A stretch of 64,000 bases of DNA from CAYFVR01 sp046541515 (GTDB lineage: Bacteria > Desulfobacterota > Desulfobacteria > Desulfobacterales > Desulfococcaceae). Position numbers and translations under genes: made by a program. Below the pieces are notes generated by a model. That model was not told the DNA's origin. It worked only from the letters and a program-made list of their open reading frames with translations, and did not search any database. How positions within the stretch are numbered: the stretch's first letter is position 1; each line of letters opens with the position of its first letter. The stretch covers positions 1 to 64,000 of the forward strand of contig JBKHDD010000004.1 in NCBI GenBank assembly GCA_046541515.1. The letters are read 5' to 3'. Below, piece after piece: positions 1 through 9,049 of the stretch.

Positions 1-1343
1 TCCAGGGCGCCGTCGCCGCCCTTTTCCCAGTGCTTGGACTCGGCGCAGCGGGCGCCGGCGGCCTCGGCGGCCTTCCGGACGATGTCGCATTCGGCGTCGG
101 TGTCGGTGTAGAAACGGTTGATGCAGACCACCGGGTTGATGCCGGATTTCCGGATCACGCCGATCATGTGGATCATGTTCTCCACGCCCTTTTCCACCAG
201 CGCAAGGTTTTCTTCCTTGTACTCGTTTGGCAGGTCTTTTCCGGCCACGACCTTGGGGCCGCCGCCGTGCATCTTGAGGGCGCGGATGGTGGAGGTGAGG
301 ACGGAGACGTGGGGCTTGAGGCCGGAGAAGCGGCACTTCACGTTCCAGAACTTCTCGAAGCCGATGTCGGCGGCGAAGCCGGACTCGGTGACGTGGTAGT
401 CGAACAGCTTCAGGCCCACGCGGTCGGCGATGATGGAGGACTGGCCGACGGCGATGTTGGCGAAGGGACCCGCATGCACCATGCAGGGGTTGTATTCGGC
501 GGTGCACATCAGGGTCGGGTTGATGGTGTTGCGCATGAAGGCGGTCATGGCGTTGCCGACTTCGAGATCGGCGCAGGTGACCGGCTTTCCGCTCTTGTCG
601 AAAGCCACGGTGATTTTATTGATCCGGTCTTTGAGGTCGGCCAGGTCGGTGGCAACGGCCAGGATGGCCATCAGTTCGGAGCCCACCGCGATGCCGAATC
701 GGCTCTGCATGGTGTAGCCGTCGTATCGGCCGCCAAGGCCGATGACGATGTTCCGCAGGGCCTGGGCGCAGAAGTCGATGATCCAGCCCATTTCCACCCG
801 GGTGGGGTCCACGTCCAGGCGGCGCATCTTTGTGAGGCGGGCGAGTTGCTCGTCGTTGTAGTTCCGCTCGTGCTGCATCCGGGCGGTCAGCGCCACCATG
901 GCCAAGTTGTGGGCGTTCATGATGTCGTTGATGTCGCCGGTGAGGCCCAGGGAGAACTCGGTCATGGGGATCAGCAGAGAGTTTCCGCCGCCGGCCGCCG
1001 TGCCTTTCACGTTCATGGTGGGGCCGCCGGAGGGCTGCCGAAGGGCGCCGCCGACGTTGACGCCGCGTTTGCCCAGGCCTTCCATCAGGCCGCAGGAGGT
1101 GGTGCTTTTTCCCTCGCCCAGCGGGGTGGGGGTGATGGCGGTGACTTCGATGTACTTTCCGTCGGGACGGTCTTTGAGTCGGTCGATAATTTTGAGAAAA
1201 TCCAGTTTGGCCAGCCGGCCCATCGGAAGCATTTCCTCGGGCTCAAGGCCAAGTTTTTCCCGCCATTCGTCCGGCGTAGGCATGTTTTTTTCGGCTTCTT
1301 CGGAAATCTGCCAGTCGGCCATGTTTACCGCATCGTAAGCCAT
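1..1343 (-). CDS. fhs: Formate--tetrahydrofolate ligase, 3' end outside window
   Basis: ATP-dependent ligation of formate to tetrahydrofolate, giving 10-formyl-THF; cytoplasmic entry enzyme of the methyl branch of the Wood-Ljungdahl pathway and of C1 metabolism. The minus strand reads continuously from an ATG at 1343 off the left edge, giving about 447 residues of a family usually 550-600 long. Visible hallmarks are the N-terminal [12 protein letters not shown] phosphate-binding loop (residues about 71-82), followed by [19 protein letters not shown] and the long conserved central domain. The start is fixed by AGGAGG seven bases upstream. It diverges from selD across a 480-base spacer; formate dehydrogenases are common selenoproteins, so the pairing fits formate metabolism (inference). 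Identification is from the characteristic conserved blocks. Confidence 0.95.
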   Translation of the reverse strand, partial: MAYDAVNMADWQISEEAEKNMPTPDEWREKLGLEPEEMLPMGRLAKLDFLKIIDRLKDRPDGKYIEVTAITPTPLGEGKSTTSCGLMEGLGKRGVNVGGALRQPSGGPTMNVKGTAAGGGNSLLIPMTEFSLGLTGDINDIMNAHNLAMVALTARMQHERNYNDEQLARLTKMRRLDVDPTRVEMGWIIDFCAQALRNIVIGLGGRYDGYTMQSRFGIAVGSELMAILAVATDLADLKDRINKITVAFDKSGKPVTCADLEVGNAMTAFMRNTINPTLMCTAEYNPCMVHAGPFANIAVGQSSIIADRVGLKLFDYHVTESGFAADIGFEKFWNVKCRFSGLKPHVSVLTSTIRALKMHGGGPKVVAGKDLPNEYKEENLALVEKGVENMIHMIGVIRKSGINPVVCINRFYTDTDAECDIVRKAAEAAGARCAESKHWEKGGDGAL

Positions 1344-1823
1344 CGATCCTCCTTGCTCGTGTGTGGTTAACCAAAATTGGCGGCGCGAACCTTTGGGTCG
1401 GCGCCTTTATCCACTCTCCCCTCGGTTGGGGTTCAACCGCTTGGCGTCAATGGCCATTGACGATCAACGTTCGCCGTCAGATGGCGGGATGGGAAAACAC
1501 CTCCCCCTTACCACGGGACATGGGGTTTTGCAAGGGATATGTTGGGCATCTAACTGCTTTAAATTCTTTCCATCCCCAACGAAATTCCGCGATCCGATCG
1601 AGCGTTCGATGGAGGATTTTATTCGATGGGCCGGGTTTCGTGCATTGACAGGATCGATTTGCCAATTTTCGGCGGATGGCTAAAATGGGGTTTTATTTGC
1701 ATCCTTTCGGAAGGGAAAGGGTCGAAAACGCCGATCCATGATTTCGATAAAAACCGGTTTGGCTTTCGAGTTTTTCCCACAATGCGTTTCCCGCGGCGAA
1801 TTCCCGATGATTGGAGAAATCTT
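1344..1823. other. Divergent fhs/selD intergenic spacer
   Basis: About 480 bases between the two divergent genes with no convincing coding sequence. It holds a 10-base palindrome CCAAAATTGG near 1371-1380 and an 18-base perfect palindrome at 1445-1462, described separately. No selC (tRNA-Sec) could be recognised here. Reading frames across it show no family resemblance. Confidence 0.6.
1445..1462. promoter_or_regulatory. 18-bp perfect palindrome, candidate operator
   Basis: CGTCAATGGCCATTGACG equals its own reverse complement. It lies about 100 bases upstream of the fhs start and 360 bases upstream of selD. A symmetric element of this length fits a dimeric regulator's operator; there is no loop and no T-tract, so it is unlikely to be a terminator. 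The function is inference only. Confidence 0.4.
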
Positions 1824-2882
1824 GTGAAACTTCCCCGGATGTTCCAGAAAGCCACCCTGACCGGCCTGTCCCGAACCTGCGGGTGAGCGGCCAAGCTCAG
1901 CCCGGTCGGGCTGGACGATCTGCTGAAATCCCTGCCCATGGGCGGCCATCCCGATCTGCTGGTCGGCTTCGACACCAGCGACGACGCAGGGGTGTATCGA
2001 ATTAACGACGAGCAGGCCATCGTGGTGACGGCCGACTTCATCACGCCGCCGGTGGACGATCCGTTCCAGTTTGGCCAGGTGGCGGCGGCCAATGCCTTGA
2101 GCGACGTTTACGCCATGGGCGGGCGGCCGCTGACCTGCCTGAGTCTGGCCGGGTTTCCGGCCGACAAGCTGGGCCCGGAAATTCTTAAAGGAATCGTGGA
2201 AGGCGCGCTGGAAAAGATTCTGGAGGCGGGGGCGGTGCTGGCGGGCGGCCACACCACCGAGGACCTGGAACCCAAATTCGGGCTGGCGGTGACCGGAATC
2301 GTTCATCCAGACAAAATCTGGCGGAATTCCGGCGCGCGGCCGGGGGATCGGTTGATTCTGACCAAACCGCTGGGCAGCGGGGTGCTGTTCAACGCCAATT
2401 TAAAAGGGTTGGTCAGCCAGAAGGGGCTGGCGGCCTGTTTGGACTGGATCGTCGCCCTCAACCGGACCGCCGCCGAGATCGCCGCCGACTTTCCCATCCA
2501 CGGCGCGACGGACGTCACCGGCTTCGGCCTGGGCGGCCACGGAATGGAAATGGCCCGGGGGGCCGGGGTGACCCTGGCCCTTGAAATGGACGCCATTCCG
2601 GTCATGGACGAGGCGCCGGACGCCTACCGGCGCGGCGTGACCACCGGCATGAATTCCGGCAATTGGGAGCTTGTGGGAGAGGAACTTCATTTCGCGGAGG
2701 ATTTTCCCGCCTGGAAACGGGAACTCATCGTGGACCCCCAGACCAACGGCGGCCTTCTGCTTTCCGTTTCCGGGGATCGGGCGGAGCATTTGCTGCGCGC
2801 GCTGCACGACGGCGGCGTGGCCTCGGCGCGGATTATCGGGGAGGCGCGGGAGCGCGAGTCCCACGGGATCGTCATTCGCTGA
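1824..2882 (+). CDS. selD: Selenide, water dikinase, selenoprotein (Sec at TGA 1884-1886)
   Basis: Makes selenophosphate, the selenium donor for Sec-tRNA and selenouridine, from selenide and ATP. Two same-frame open segments are separated only by TGA at 1884-1886. Read through, they give TGLSRTCG-U-AAKLSP, the catalytic Cys/Sec-x-x-K segment near the N terminus of SelD, followed by the complete downstream protein (GFDTSDDAGVY, VTADFITPPVDDPF, NALSDVYAMGG, GHTTED, GATDVTGFGLGGH, DPQTNGGLL). With the GTG start at 1824 (GGAG at 1813-1816) the product is 352 residues, the normal family length, with Sec21. A stem-loop immediately after the TGA resembles a bacterial SECIS. A caller treating TGA as stop would report a truncated protein starting at ATG 1938 that lacks the catalytic residue. 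The 3' end overlaps the convergent gene by 11 bases. Confidence 0.9.
1897..1914 (+). promoter_or_regulatory. Putative bacterial SECIS element of selD
   Basis: AGCCC-GGTC-GGGCT forms a perfect five-pair stem with a four-base apical loop, extendable by C-G and T-G pairs. The loop starts 17 bases after the TGA at 1884-1886. Bacterial SECIS hairpins lie just 3' of the UGA and expose GU in a short apical loop, as in E. coli fdhF; both properties are present. SelB binding is inference. Confidence 0.7.
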
Positions 2883-3960
2883 CCGGTTTCCGGGTAGCGG
2901 CCTCGATCTCCCGGGTTTCCCCCACGGCCAGCGCAAGGAACGGCGGAAGATCGCCCGCCGCCGCCATGGCTTCCCCCAGTCGTCCGGGCGGTTCGTCCAG
3001 CGGTTCGGCGGTCAGGCGGAAGGTTCCCCAATGATGGGCGACGGTAAAGTTGGACTGGATTTCGGCGTGGATTTTCACCGCTTCCTCGGGATTGACGTGG
3101 GCGTTTTTCATGAACCAGCGGGGATCGTAGGCCCCGATGGGGATCATGGCCAGATCGAACCCGCCAAATCGCTCGCCGATTTTTTTGAACTGGACCGAGT
3201 TGTAGCCGGTATCCCCGCAAAACCAGAAGGAAAACCCGTCGCGTTCCACCGCCCAGGACGCCCACAGGGTTTCGTTTCGGTCTCCGAAACCTCGGGCCGA
3301 CCAGTGCTGCATGGGCGCGGCGGTGATCTGTGCGCCCTGGATTTCCGCGGAATCCCACCAGTCGAATTCCCGCACCCGTTCCGGGGAAACGCCTTTGCCT
3401 TCGAACCAGGATTTTAAACCCAGCGGCACGATCCAGAGAACCGAGTTGCCAAGGTTTTGGACGGTGGGCCCATCCAGGTGATCGTAATGGTTGTGGGAAA
3501 TCAGGACGACGTCCACCGGCGGAAGTTGATCCAACGACAGCGCGGGGGGCAGCACCCGTTTGGGACCGGCGAAGGAAACCGGCGAGGCCCGTTCCGAAAA
3601 GACGGGATCGGTGAGAATCGTAAGCCCCGGAAATTGCACCAGCGCGGTGGCGTGGCCGATCCAGGTGATCCGAAGGGATTCGGCGGGACGGTGAATTCGT
3701 TCCAGGTCCGGCGCCGTAACCGGAATCCGATCCACCTCGGCGGGGTCGTCGGCGAATTCCTCGTCCCCGAAATATTTCATGCGGAGGTAGCGAAACAGGC
3801 CGCGTTTCGATTCGGTCAAATGCGGATTCCGGAAGCCGTCTTCGGCGTGGTGGGCGGGTCGGGATTCCGGGTTGCGGCGGTCTCCGCCTGCGCATGCAAT
3901 TGGAACGAAGGCGGCGAGAAGGAACGAGAGATAAATCGCGGGGTGCGTGGATATTTCCAT
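2872..3960 (-). CDS. Metallo-beta-lactamase-fold hydrolase, UlaG/NAPE-PLD-like, exported
   Basis: A metal-dependent hydrolase of the lactonase/NAPE-PLD-like group. The core metal motif SHNHYDHLDG (HxHxDH type) is present, preceded by TWIGHATALVQFPGLTILTDP, the usual N-terminal strand block, and followed by APMQHWSARG, FCGDTGYN and the final VAHHWGTF ligand block. An N-terminal hydrophobic stretch (IYLSFLLAAFVPIACAGG) indicates export, possibly as a lipoprotein, though the lipobox is weak. ATGs at 3975 and 3960 are both possible, neither with a strong ribosome site; an open extension upstream to 4104 lacks the look of a signal peptide. It is convergent with selD, overlapping by 11 bases. The substrate cannot be told from sequence; NAPE-PLD-like proteins act on phospholipids, UlaG on a sugar lactone. 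Confidence 0.85.
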   Translation of the reverse strand: MEISTHPAIYLSFLLAAFVPIACAGGDRRNPESRPAHHAEDGFRNPHLTESKRGLFRYLRMKYFGDEEFADDPAEVDRIPVTAPDLERIHRPAESLRITWIGHATALVQFPGLTILTDPVFSERASPVSFAGPKRVLPPALSLDQLPPVDVVLISHNHYDHLDGPTVQNLGNSVLWIVPLGLKSWFEGKGVSPERVREFDWWDSAEIQGAQITAAPMQHWSARGFGDRNETLWASWAVERDGFSFWFCGDTGYNSVQFKKIGERFGGFDLAMIPIGAYDPRWFMKNAHVNPEEAVKIHAEIQSNFTVAHHWGTFRLTAEPLDEPPGRLGEAMAAAGDLPPFLALAVGETREIEAATRKPVSE

Positions 3961-4261
3961 GGCTGGCGATTCCATTTCAATCGGCTTCAATCGGCCGGTG
4001 CGACCGGAGGTCTTGTTGGTTGCCCGAATTCTCCCTCGTCGGAACGAAAGGGAAGGGAGCGGGCGAGAAATCGCCAACGTAACCACGGAAGCGGGCGGGG
4101 CCAACCCCGTGCCCTTCTTTCCAAAAATGCGGCCGGGTCGGATGGGGTTCGGTGATCCGCCAACGCGTCTCGAAGAGGAGGATTTTTTCCACCCGAAGTG
4201 GACGGTGGCGGGAGGAGTCCTAGGGGGAATCCGGTTGGCGGGGAGCGGTGATTGTCTTTTC

Positions 4262-5374
4262 CTAATCCACCAAAATTCGGAGAACTTCCACTGCGTCTTT
4301 CAGCGTTACTTCGGTGTCTAAGTCGAAATCCCCGGGATACGGCAGTTCCTCGCCCGGAGAGCGCAATCCCGCGACGGTTTGCAAAATCGCCTCCGCGTCC
4401 GGGAGTCCCAGGCCGCCGTCGGCGGTGATGTCCCCCGGAATCGGCACCCAACGGCGAAGGAAATCCAGATAGCTGGAAACCCGGGTGTAGACTCCGAACA
4501 GGCCCGGTTCGGCGCAGCCTTCCCCCCAGCTCACGATTCCGGCCAGCCGCCACGCCCCATTGTGGAAGACCATGAGCGGCCCGCCGCTGTCGCCGTAGCA
4601 GGCGTCCCGACCGCCTTCCATCGGCCCGGCGCAGATCATGTTGGCTGTGACGGGGTCATCGTAAGACCAGGAATAGGCGTTGAAGGCGGCGTTGCATTCC
4701 TCGTTGGCGACGATGGGCAGGGAGACTTCCTGGAGTTCGTCGGGGGTCGCGGAAGCGTCCTCCGAGGTGACGCCCCAACCGACCACGACTCCGGTCAAGC
4801 CTTCGATCGCCAGAGATTCGGGAACCGGGGCGATTTGTTCCAGAAACAGCGGTTCCGCCAGTTCCAGCAGGGCGATGTCGTGGTCGTCGCCGGACCAGAA
4901 CCGGTAATTCGGCTGGATGACGATCCGTCGAATGGCCACCTCCGCCATCTCCGGATCGGTGAGCCGGTTGCTCCCCGCGAGGACGGCCAGCTCTTCCGGA
5001 AGGTCTCCGTCGGCGCAATGGGCGGCGGTCGCCACCCAGCGGGGATGAACCAGGGCGCCGCCGCAAAAATGGCTCAAACGGGGATCGGTTCCCCCCGCCC
5101 GGACGATGGCCACCGCCCAGGGCCACGCGTCGGCCCTTGCGCGTTCGCCGCCGATGATTCGGGACGACCGGGCCTGGGCCGGGGCGGAAAACGTTCCCGG
5201 CAGCAACAGGCAGAGCGCGAAGCAAACTCCGAGTCGGAAGGCGCCGAGGTTCCGACGGCTCGGGCCGGGCCCGTGGGGGGCGTCCCCGGCGGGGCTTGGC
5301 GCTTCGGCCTTCGGACCCGTTCGAAAGCTTCGGACTTCCGTCCGAGCCGCCGATGGGCATCCCGGATTATTCAT
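4262..5374 (-). CDS. Secreted trypsin-like serine protease (S1) with C-terminal dockerin-like repeats
   Basis: About 370 residues from an ATG at 5374. An N-terminal region with a hydrophobic segment (about 45-66) ends in an Ala-rich cleavage site, followed by R72-IIGG, the classical zymogen activation site. The catalytic triad is visible: TAAHC (His119), DHDIALLEL (Asp166) and GDSGGP (Ser263); Asp257, six residues before Ser, predicts cleavage after Lys/Arg. Cysteines around CGGALVHP/AAHC, NMICAG/DACYGDSGG and WGEGC match trypsin disulfides. The last about 55 residues (GDITADGGLGLPDAEAIL, then DFDLDTEVTLKDAVEVL) look like two calcium-binding dockerin type I half repeats. Secreted S1 proteases of animal type are sporadic in bacteria; the dockerin-like tail suggests attachment to a cohesin-type partner (inference). 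Confidence 0.9.
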   Translation of the reverse strand: MNNPGCPSAARTEVRSFRTGPKAEAPSPAGDAPHGPGPSRRNLGAFRLGVCFALCLLLPGTFSAPAQARSSRIIGGERARADAWPWAVAIVRAGGTDPRLSHFCGGALVHPRWVATAAHCADGDLPEELAVLAGSNRLTDPEMAEVAIRRIVIQPNYRFWSGDDHDIALLELAEPLFLEQIAPVPESLAIEGLTGVVVGWGVTSEDASATPDELQEVSLPIVANEECNAAFNAYSWSYDDPVTANMICAGPMEGGRDACYGDSGGPLMVFHNGAWRLAGIVSWGEGCAEPGLFGVYTRVSSYLDFLRRWVPIPGDITADGGLGLPDAEAILQTVAGLRSPGEELPYPGDFDLDTEVTLKDAVEVLRILVD

Positions 5375-5448
5375 GGTCCCCACGTTCCTTTCGATTGGCT
5401 CGAAGTTTTTCCGCAAAACGAACTCCCGCTTTCGTTTCGCGGCGGCGG

Positions 5449-5477
5449 TTGACATTCCCCGGGCGCTTCTTTAAAAG
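5449..5477 (+). promoter_or_regulatory. Sigma-70-type promoter of the M48 peptidase gene
   Basis: TTGACA at 5449-5454, a 17-base spacer, then TAAAAG at 5472-5477 (four of six consensus bases), about 34 bases before the ATG at 5511. Confidence 0.65.
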
Positions 5478-5510
5478 TGAAAAAAATCCCACCCCTTCCC
5501 GGAGGTTTGC

Positions 5511-6854
5511 ATGCGTCCTTCCATTCCCTCGTCGCCGGACGGCGGCGGCCTTAGCCGACGAAAATTCCTGTGGCTGACATCCGCCTCCCTGGCCGGCTTC
5601 GCCTTGGGCTGCGCCGTCGATCCGGTCACGGGAAAACGACAAATCGTCCTGGTGTCCGAGCAGCAAGAAGTCCAAATCGACCGTCAGCACGCGCCCCATC
5701 AATTCTCCACCGATTTCGGCAAAACCCAGGATCGCCGCCTGGCCTCGTATGTCGCCGGGGTGGGGAAAAACCTGGTACCCCAGACGCACCGCACCCAAAT
5801 GCCTTACAATTTCCACGTGGTCAATGCAACCTACGTCAACGCCTACGCCTTTCCCGGCGGTTCCATCGCCGCCACCCGCGGCATTCTTCTGAAGCTGGAA
5901 AACGAGGGCGAACTGGCGGGCCTGATCGGCCACGAACTCGGTCACGTTAACGCCCGGCACACCGCCGAGCAGATGTCCAAGGGGCAGTTGACCAATCTGG
6001 TGCTGGCGGGGGCGCAAATGGCCATCGGCCAGGCCTACTCCGAAGGGGCGGCGCAGGCGTTCGGGCAAATCGGCCAGATCGGCGCCAGCGCGTTGCTGGC
6101 CTCCTACAGCCGAGCCAACGAGCGGGAGGCGGACCGGCTGGGCAATCAGTACATGGTCCAGGCGGGCTACAACACCGGCGGCTTCGTGGGGCTGATGGAA
6201 ATGCTCCAGAATCTTTCCAACGGCACGCCCGGCTACGCCCAGATTTTGTTTTCCACCCATCCCATGAGCCAGGAGCGATACCAGACCGCCGTGGATGCGG
6301 CCATGAACCAGTACGGGGAAACCCGGGGACGCTCCGAATATCGCGATCGATACATGGACAACATCGCGGGGCTGCGGGCCATCCAAGGCGCCATCGAAAA
6401 TCTCCAGCAGGGGGACGAGGCCATGGCCAAAAAGCAGTATGGCCAGGCCGCCGATCGGTATCGCCGAGCCCTTGGGAGGGCGCCGGAGGATTACGCCGCC
6501 TTGACCCAGATGGCCAAATGTCAATACGTCCAGGAAGAATACGGAGAAGCCCGCCGCTACGCCGAGGCGGCCCAGCAGGCCTACCCCGGCGAAGCCCAGG
6601 CCCATCAGATCGGCGGGATGGCGAAAATGCAACTTCGGGACTACGACGGCGCCCTTGGCGAATTTCAGTCCTACGATCGAATTCTGCCCGGCAACCCGGC
6701 CATGACGTTTCTCCAGGGACTGGCCTATGAAAAAATGGGGCGCCGGGACAACGCCGCCAAAGCCTATCGGGTCTTTCTTCAGGCGGTCCAGCAGGGCCCC
6801 CAGGCCCAGCATGCCCGCAAGCGGCTGTTGGAGTGGGGGAATATTCAGGAATAG
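5511..6854 (+). CDS. M48-family zinc metalloprotease lipoprotein with TPR repeats (BepA/LoiP-like)
   Basis: A 447-residue envelope metalloprotease. The N terminus has SRRKFLWLTSASLAGFALGC: a twin-Arg-like n-region, hydrophobic core and lipobox with Cys34, so it is likely a lipoprotein. CAVDPVTGKRQ after the lipid site is typical of periplasmic M48 proteases. HELGH (141-145) binds zinc, with the third ligand in ANEREADRLG near residue 205. The C-terminal third (about 290-440) is built of TPR units (AADRYRRALGRAPEDYAALTQ, GALGEFQSYDRILPG), as in E. coli BepA, which handles outer-membrane protein quality control; that role here is inferred from family resemblance. GGAGG lies seven bases upstream and a promoter is at 5449-5477. 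Confidence 0.9.
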   Translation: MRPSIPSSPDGGGLSRRKFLWLTSASLAGFALGCAVDPVTGKRQIVLVSEQQEVQIDRQHAPHQFSTDFGKTQDRRLASYVAGVGKNLVPQTHRTQMPYNFHVVNATYVNAYAFPGGSIAATRGILLKLENEGELAGLIGHELGHVNARHTAEQMSKGQLTNLVLAGAQMAIGQAYSEGAAQAFGQIGQIGASALLASYSRANEREADRLGNQYMVQAGYNTGGFVGLMEMLQNLSNGTPGYAQILFSTHPMSQERYQTAVDAAMNQYGETRGRSEYRDRYMDNIAGLRAIQGAIENLQQGDEAMAKKQYGQAADRYRRALGRAPEDYAALTQMAKCQYVQEEYGEARRYAEAAQQAYPGEAQAHQIGGMAKMQLRDYDGALGEFQSYDRILPGNPAMTFLQGLAYEKMGRRDNAAKAYRVFLQAVQQGPQAQHARKRLLEWGNIQE

Positions 6855-7002
6855 GCCGGAACGTTTTCCGGACGGCGAAATTCCGATTCCCCACGCACAG
6901 CCGCGGGCCAAGGCGGCATTTCCCTCCTTTTCAAGGTCCATCTTCCGGGCAATCGGTTCCGGCGGCGTCGGGCCGATTCCATGCGGAGACACCCAATTTC
7001 GG

Positions 7003-8052
7003 ATGTGGCGAAATCCTCATATTCCGTTATCCGCCCGTTTCGCGCGGAAGCGCTCCCCGGTCCCTGGAAGGCCGTTTCCGAGGCCGTTCGGGAGATGGGG
7101 AGCGTGGTCGCTGCTGGGCGCCGCGCTGCTTCTGGGGGCGGGATGGGACCCGTCGCCGCGTCCCGACATGCCGTATCTCATCCGCTCCATGGCGGACGAT
7201 CGCGTGTTGCAGGTGGACGACGCCAGCACGGAGAACCTGGCGTTGGTGGAGATCGCCCCGGCCACGGGAGCGGCCCACCAGAGCTGGTATTTCGTTCCCG
7301 AGGAAACCCTTGCCGGCCGCGTCTATTCGGTGTTTTCCCTGAAAAGCGGCCGGGTGCTGGACGTCCGGGGCTACAGCCGGGAGGTCGGCGCGCCGGTGCA
7401 GCAATTCGCGCCCTACGGCAGCAACAATCAGCGCTGGCGGCTGCTGCCCGACGGCGAGGGCGCGTTCCGGATGCGGGCGGTCCACAGCGACCAATGTCTG
7501 GGCCTCGCGCCAGGCGCTTCCTGGCCGGAAGGGGAGGTGGGACAATTTCCCTGTGGGGAGGTTCCGGGGCAGCGATGGCGGCTCGCCCCCAACCCCTCCG
7601 CCCGGAAGGTCCACGTTTTGGTGGCCCGCCACAGCGGAATGGCCCTGGACATCCGCGACGGGGGGCTCGGCCCGGAAGATCGGAACGTGATTCAGCGGCC
7701 GCGAAACGGAGGGCTCGGCCAGCTCTGGACCCTGGTTCCCCTGGGGGACGACGGCGAGGCCCCACGATACAGCGTGATTTCCTACGCCACGGGCCGCTGC
7801 CTGGACGTGTCGGGAAACAGCGAAGCGTCCGGCGCCAACGTTCAGCAATACCCGTGCCACGGCGGGCCCAATCAGCAGTGGCGGCTGGAGCCCATTGGCG
7901 ACGGGGCCTATCGGATCGTCGCGGTCCACAGCGATTTCTGCCTGGACGTGGACGGGGCGGCCACCGAATCCGGCGCAAACGTCCAGCAGTATCCCTGCCA
8001 CGGCGGCGACAACCAGGCGTGGCGGCTGATTGCGGCGGAGGCCCGGCCGTGA
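7003..8052 (+). CDS. Exported ricin-type beta-trefoil lectin-domain protein
   Basis: About 350 residues composed almost entirely of ricin-B-type repeats. The Q-x-W signature occurs repeatedly (NQRWRL, GQRWRL, GQLWTL, NQQWRL, NQAWRL), usually preceded by GRCLDVSGNSEASGANVQQYP-like blocks, enough for two trefoils. An Arg-rich n-region and the hydrophobic WSLLGAALLLGAGW stretch near residues 30-45 suggest a signal peptide. The ATG at 7003 has no clear ribosome site, so the start is uncertain. The stop overlaps the GTG of the following dehydrogenase gene (GTGA), implying co-translation. Such domains bind carbohydrate; no catalytic domain is attached. The ligand is unknown. Confidence 0.8.
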   Translation: MWRNPHIPLSARFARKRSPVPGRPFPRPFGRWGAWSLLGAALLLGAGWDPSPRPDMPYLIRSMADDRVLQVDDASTENLALVEIAPATGAAHQSWYFVPEETLAGRVYSVFSLKSGRVLDVRGYSREVGAPVQQFAPYGSNNQRWRLLPDGEGAFRMRAVHSDQCLGLAPGASWPEGEVGQFPCGEVPGQRWRLAPNPSARKVHVLVARHSGMALDIRDGGLGPEDRNVIQRPRNGGLGQLWTLVPLGDDGEAPRYSVISYATGRCLDVSGNSEASGANVQQYPCHGGPNQQWRLEPIGDGAYRIVAVHSDFCLDVDGAATESGANVQQYPCHGGDNQAWRLIAAEARP

Positions 8053-9011
8053 AGGCGCTCCGGCTTCATGAACCCGGGCGGCTTTCCCTGGAGGAAACGG
8101 CGGAGCCGGCCCCCTGTCCGGAAGAGCTGGTCTTGCGGGTGACCCACTGCGCCATTTGCCGCACCGACGCCAAGATGTGGCGCATGGGTCATCGGGATTT
8201 GATCCCGCCCAGAATTCTGGGACACGAATTGGTTGGGGAAGGACCGGACCGCGTCCGGTACGCCGTCTGGCCCGGAATCGCCTGCGGCCGCTGCCCGGCC
8301 TGCCGGGGCGGCGCGGAAAATCTGTGTCCGGAGATGCGGATCGTCGGATTCCATCGGGACGGCGGCTTCGCCGAGCATGTGGCGGTCCCCAAGGCCGGCC
8401 TGCTGCCCGTTCCGCCGGAGGTCCCCGGAACCGTGGCCTGCCTGGCCGAACCGCTGGCCTGCGCCATTAACGGACTGGATCAAACCGGGGTCCGAAGCGG
8501 GGATCGGACACTCGTTTTTGGCGCAGGGCCCTTGGGATTGCTGATCGGTCTGGCGGCGCGACATCGGGGCGCGGAACCGGTGATTTGGGAAATTCGACCG
8601 GATCGACTGGCGGAAACCCGAGCGTTCCGGGACCGGGTGGGCGTTCCGGAGGACGCCGGAGCATCGACCGGCTACGACGCCGCCTTGAACGCCGCTCCGG
8701 CTGGATCGACCATCGGCGAGGGGCTGGCCCGGCTTCGGCCCGGGGGCCGATTTTGCCTGTTCAGCGGGCTTACGGGCGGTTCCCCGCCGTCCCTGGCCGA
8801 TCTCAACCGGATTCACTACCGGCAATTGACCGTTACCGGGGCCTACGGCTGCACCCGGGACGGGATGAGAAAAGCCTTGCAAATTCTGGCCGAATGTCCT
8901 AATGAGGCGGCGCTTCTGGTCGAGGCGGAGGTCGGGCTGGCGGAGGTTCCCGAACTGTTGCCGACCATTTTGGAGGGGCGGGGGCTTCGCCGGGTGATCC
9001 GGCCGGGCTGA
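8049..9011 (+). CDS. Zinc-dependent alcohol dehydrogenase family protein (MDR)
   Basis: A medium-chain dehydrogenase/reductase of 320 residues that starts at GTG 8049 inside the stop of the lectin gene. Catalytic zinc ligands are in THCAICRTD (Cys34) and GHE (His59-Glu60); structural zinc is bound by CGRCPACRGGAENLC (Cys79, 82, 85, 93). The NAD(P) Rossmann motif GAGPLGLLIGLAA follows near residue 157. It is somewhat shorter than the usual 340-350 residues, with a compact C-terminal lobe. The substrate is not predictable; relatives include sorbitol and threonine dehydrogenases. A hairpin with a T-rich tail overlaps the stop. Confidence 0.85.
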   Translation: MKALRLHEPGRLSLEETAEPAPCPEELVLRVTHCAICRTDAKMWRMGHRDLIPPRILGHELVGEGPDRVRYAVWPGIACGRCPACRGGAENLCPEMRIVGFHRDGGFAEHVAVPKAGLLPVPPEVPGTVACLAEPLACAINGLDQTGVRSGDRTLVFGAGPLGLLIGLAARHRGAEPVIWEIRPDRLAETRAFRDRVGVPEDAGASTGYDAALNAAPAGSTIGEGLARLRPGGRFCLFSGLTGGSPPSLADLNRIHYRQLTVTGAYGCTRDGMRKALQILAECPNEAALLVEAEVGLAEVPELLPTILEGRGLRRVIRPG

Positions 9012-9031
9012 CCGGCCCCTTTGCTTTTTTT
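9001..9031 (+). terminator. Possible terminator after the dehydrogenase gene
   Basis: GGCCGG/CCGGCC six-pair stem with a five-base loop that contains the TGA stop, followed by a T-rich run (CCTTTGCTTTTTTT). Confidence 0.5.
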
Positions 9032-9049
9032 CGCCCGAGGGGACATGGC

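Noticed and set aside
30..1370. 446-codon plus-strand reading frame at the left edge
   Set aside because: It is the antisense of fhs; the minus strand gives a clear family match with ribosome site.
1404..1413. DnaA-box-like TTATCCACT
   Set aside because: Single imperfect copy, no cluster and no AT-rich unwinding region nearby.
1344..1823. selC (tRNA-Sec) near selD
   Set aside because: No long variable arm or anticodon TCA context with a pairing acceptor stem could be found in the spacer.
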